Shown in pieces: positions 8,202 through 9,831 of a stretch of DNA of 9,831 nucleotides; within the stretch, counting starts at the first letter, position 1; every line of letters begins with the position of its first letter. The DNA is taken from contig JAIRPS010000065.1 of NCBI GenBank assembly GCA_031256885.1, positions 1-9,831 on the forward strand. Direction: 5' to 3'. Source of the stretch: Bifidobacteriaceae bacterium (GTDB taxonomy: Bacteria > Actinomycetota > Actinomycetes > Actinomycetales > WQXJ01). The notes beneath the pieces are model-generated. The model was not told the DNA's origin, searched no databases, and saw nothing but the letters and a program-made list of their open reading frames with translations. A program made the translations under genes and the position numbers.

Positions 8202-9509
8202 TCACGGCATTGGTGCCTGAGCATCGTAATCAAGGAAACCAGACTGCCGGGCAAGCAGCACACTGACGGCAACAACACAAAGCAGCCCGCCAAGCAAAGC
8301 CGCCCACCCTTCACCCAAAGCTGATGCACCGCTACCTGCCACCATGTCCCCCAAACGGGGACCGCCGGCAACCACCACAATGAAAACCCCCTGCAACCTT
8401 CCCCGCAAATCATCGGGTGCCGCCACTTGGAGGATTGTGCCACGCAAAACAGCTGAAACGGCATCGGCAGCACCAGCCAAAGCCAAAGCGATCGAAGAAG
8501 CAATCAGCGCCCACCAAATCACCCCACTGGGACGGTGTGAGCCAGCCAGCACCACCACCAAACCAAATAATGCAATCGAGGCACCCCAAGCGCGCACTGC
8601 CCAACCAATTACCCGGCCTTGCCAGCGGGCGCGACTAACCGGCCCAGACAGCACTGTGGCCACTGCTGAACCTACGGCAATGGCAGCGGTTAGCACACCC
8701 ACCGTGGTTTCCCCGCCACCAATCACCAGCAAACCAACAGCTGGGAATAAGGCCCTTGGGAAAGCAAAAACCATGGCCATGATGTCAGAAAGGAAAGTCA
8801 TCCGTAAATTAGGTGCCGTCGCCAAAAAACGCATGCCATCAACCACCGCCCGCCAACCTTGGGGTGGTGCCGCTGCGCTTGGTGAATCAGCCGATGCCAC
8901 CTGATTGTGCAGCGGCGGCATCGCTGGCAGGCGAATGATCGCATACAAAGCAGCCGTAAAAGCTACCGCTTCAACCGTGTAAGTCCAGCCAAAACCGACC
9001 AGGCCAACCAGCGTTGCCCCCAACATTGGTCCCGCAGTCAAAGCAATTGTGTGTGTAACCATTGATAAAGCATTAGCCGCCGGTAACAGTTCAGCAGGCA
9101 GTAGCCGGGGAATGATTGCTCCCCGGGCTGGCGAGTTAACCGCAGAGGCACCTGACTGAACAGCCACTAAGGCGTACAACAGAGCCAGATTGTGCAGATT
9201 CAGCCAAGCCTGCGCCACCAAAAGCAGCACACACAACCACATCACCAAAGATGCGATCAACGCTACTTTGCGCCGATCATGGGTGTCAGCTAAAGCACCA
9301 CCATATAAGCCCATCACCAAGAGTGGACCCAATGCCGCCAAACCAATCAAGCCAACGGCCATGGTCCGCTCAGTCGTCGCGTACACCTGTAAACCAATCG
9401 CAATGACAGATACCTGTGTACCAGTATTAGCTAAACCCATACCCCACCAAAGCCGTCGGTACTCTGGTGAAATGCGCAGCGGAGTGATGTCAGCTAATAA
9501 ATGAGGCAT
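8202..9509 (-). CDS. MFS transporter of the EntS / MFS_3 type, probable drug or siderophore exporter
   Basis: This 435-residue integral membrane protein belongs to the major facilitator superfamily and probably uses the proton gradient to export a small molecule. After a short cytoplasmic start (TPLRISPEYRRLWWG), hydrophobic helices cover nearly all of the protein. The MFS loop motif GGALADTHDRRKV (about residues 70-82) follows the second helix. AVNSPARGAIIPRLLP is the conserved segment seen in EntS-like exporters. A hydrophilic central loop (about 205-220, rich in Ser, Ala and Pro) separates the two halves. The second half contains APDDLRGRLQGVF, again typical of this group. The substrate cannot be told from sequence; the enterobactin exporter EntS is only the best-known relative. 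The ATG at 9509 lacks a ribosome binding site but has a -10-like box seven bases upstream, which suggests a leaderless transcript. The uppS-like gene ends 44 bp upstream on the same strand, so read-through is also possible. Confidence 0.88.
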   Translation of the reverse strand: MPHLLADITPLRISPEYRRLWWGMGLANTGTQVSVIAIGLQVYATTERTMAVGLIGLAALGPLLVMGLYGGALADTHDRRKVALIASLVMWLCVLLLVAQAWLNLHNLALLYALVAVQSGASAVNSPARGAIIPRLLPAELLPAANALSMVTHTIALTAGPMLGATLVGLVGFGWTYTVEAVAFTAALYAIIRLPAMPPLHNQVASADSPSAAAPPQGWRAVVDGMRFLATAPNLRMTFLSDIMAMVFAFPRALFPAVGLLVIGGGETTVGVLTAAIAVGSAVATVLSGPVSRARWQGRVIGWAVRAWGASIALFGLVVVLAGSHRPSGVIWWALIASSIALALAGAADAVSAVLRGTILQVAAPDDLRGRLQGVFIVVVAGGPRLGDMVAGSGASALGEGWAALLGGLLCVVAVSVLLARQSGFLDYDAQAPMP

Positions 9510-9516
9510 GGGGCTA

Positions 9517-9522
9517 AGGGTA
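9517..9522 (-). promoter_or_regulatory. Candidate -10 box for leaderless transcription of the MFS gene
   Basis: On the minus strand TACCCT (TANNNT) ends seven bases before the ATG of the MFS gene, the distance at which transcription would begin at the A of the ATG. No Shine-Dalgarno sequence is present in the 20 bases upstream. A clear -35 box is missing; TTACTG lies 14 bases upstream of this hexamer, which is shorter than optimal. The assignment is tentative. Confidence 0.35.
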
Positions 9523-9553
9523 GCGCCACCGCTTGGCAGTAACTTGACAGACG

Positions 9554-9831
9554 CTACGGTGTCCCGCCAAACCGGCGCTGCCGCTGAGCGTAAATGGCGA
9601 CAGCCTGATCGAAGTCTTCGCTTTGCACATCCGGCCAGAGTTGCTCACTGAAAACCAACTCGGCATATGCTGCCTGATAGATCAGAAAATTGGAGAGACG
9701 CTGCTCGCCGGAAGTGCGCCAAAACAAGTCGATTGGGGGAATTGGAATGATCTGGTGGTGACTGCCTTCGGCACCCAATAGTTGATCAAAGTTAGTTGCG
9801 GCAGTGGTTTGAGCTAACTGTTGGGCAGCTT
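9554..9831 (-). CDS. uppS: Cis-prenyltransferase (UppS family, isoprenyl transferase), C-terminal part, 5' end outside the window
   Basis: About 92 residues are visible, with the frame open to the window edge. Enzymes of this family add isopentenyl diphosphate units in cis to an allylic diphosphate. The products serve as lipid carriers, such as undecaprenyl or decaprenyl diphosphate, for cell wall synthesis, or as their shorter precursor Z-farnesyl diphosphate. The family's C-terminal signature is intact: IDLFWRTSGEQRLSNFL with the substrate-binding RTSGEQR element, AYAELVFSEQLWPD with the conserved Glu, and the terminal RQRRFGG. The TTG at 9778 is internal, because the conserved domain continues upstream of it. 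Many actinobacteria carry two paralogues of different chain length, and this fragment cannot tell them apart. The gene ends 44 bp before the MFS gene on the same strand. Confidence 0.92.
   Translation of the reverse strand, partial: AAQQLAQTTAATNFDQLLGAEGSHHQIIPIPPIDLFWRTSGEQRLSNFLIYQAAYAELVFSEQLWPDVQSEDFDQAVAIYAQRQRRFGGTP

Noticed and set aside
8344..8904. 186-codon open frame on the plus strand
   Set aside because: It is antisense to the well-supported MFS transporter, has a low-complexity Thr/Ala/Pro/Lys composition, and has no ribosome binding site or recognisable motif.
9776..9778. TTG as a start for a short 74-residue protein at the right edge
   Set aside because: The reading frame continues upstream to the window edge, and the protein is clearly the C-terminal part of a longer prenyltransferase.

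Overview
The window looks like chromosomal DNA from an actinobacterium of moderate GC content, mid-50s percent by eye. The gene order dnaK-grpE-dnaJ-hspR is a hallmark of that phylum. The large secreted protease, with its FIVAR-like repeats and lysine-rich Ig-like tail, recalls host- or mucosa-associated Actinomycetales or Bifidobacteriales. I cannot name a genus from the sequence alone.

Layout. Positions 2-2980 (+) hold the distal part of a heat-shock operon: the C-terminal half of DnaK (cut by the window edge), GrpE (GTG start overlapping the dnaK stop), a DnaJ-type co-chaperone without the zinc finger, and the MerR-family repressor HspR. DnaK, GrpE and DnaJ form one chaperone cycle. HspR is known in other actinobacteria to repress this operon with DnaK as co-repressor. 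The operon promoter and its HspR sites would lie upstream of the window.

Positions 2981-3099 are a short intergenic region with a small GC hairpin, a candidate promoter lying inside a 19-bp near-perfect palindrome, and a good ribosome binding site. Positions 3100-8115 (+) encode one secreted subtilisin-family protease of 1671 residues: signal peptide, I9-like propeptide, S8 catalytic domain with a PA insert, fibronectin-like domains, four FIVAR-like helical repeats and a very basic C-terminal domain. It has no LPXTG anchor. It ends at a strong intrinsic terminator (8153-8192).

On the minus strand, facing the protease, are an MFS exporter of the EntS/MFS_3 type (8202-9509) and, 44 bp upstream of it, the C-terminal part of a cis-prenyltransferase (UppS family) cut by the right edge.

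I see no RNA gene, insertion sequence, CRISPR array, phage gene or clearly new system. The points most worth a second look are in the protease: the palindrome over its promoter, the strong composition switches within its coding strand, and its cationic tail in place of a sortase anchor. The use of a zinc-finger-free DnaJ in the dnaK operon is a lesser point.
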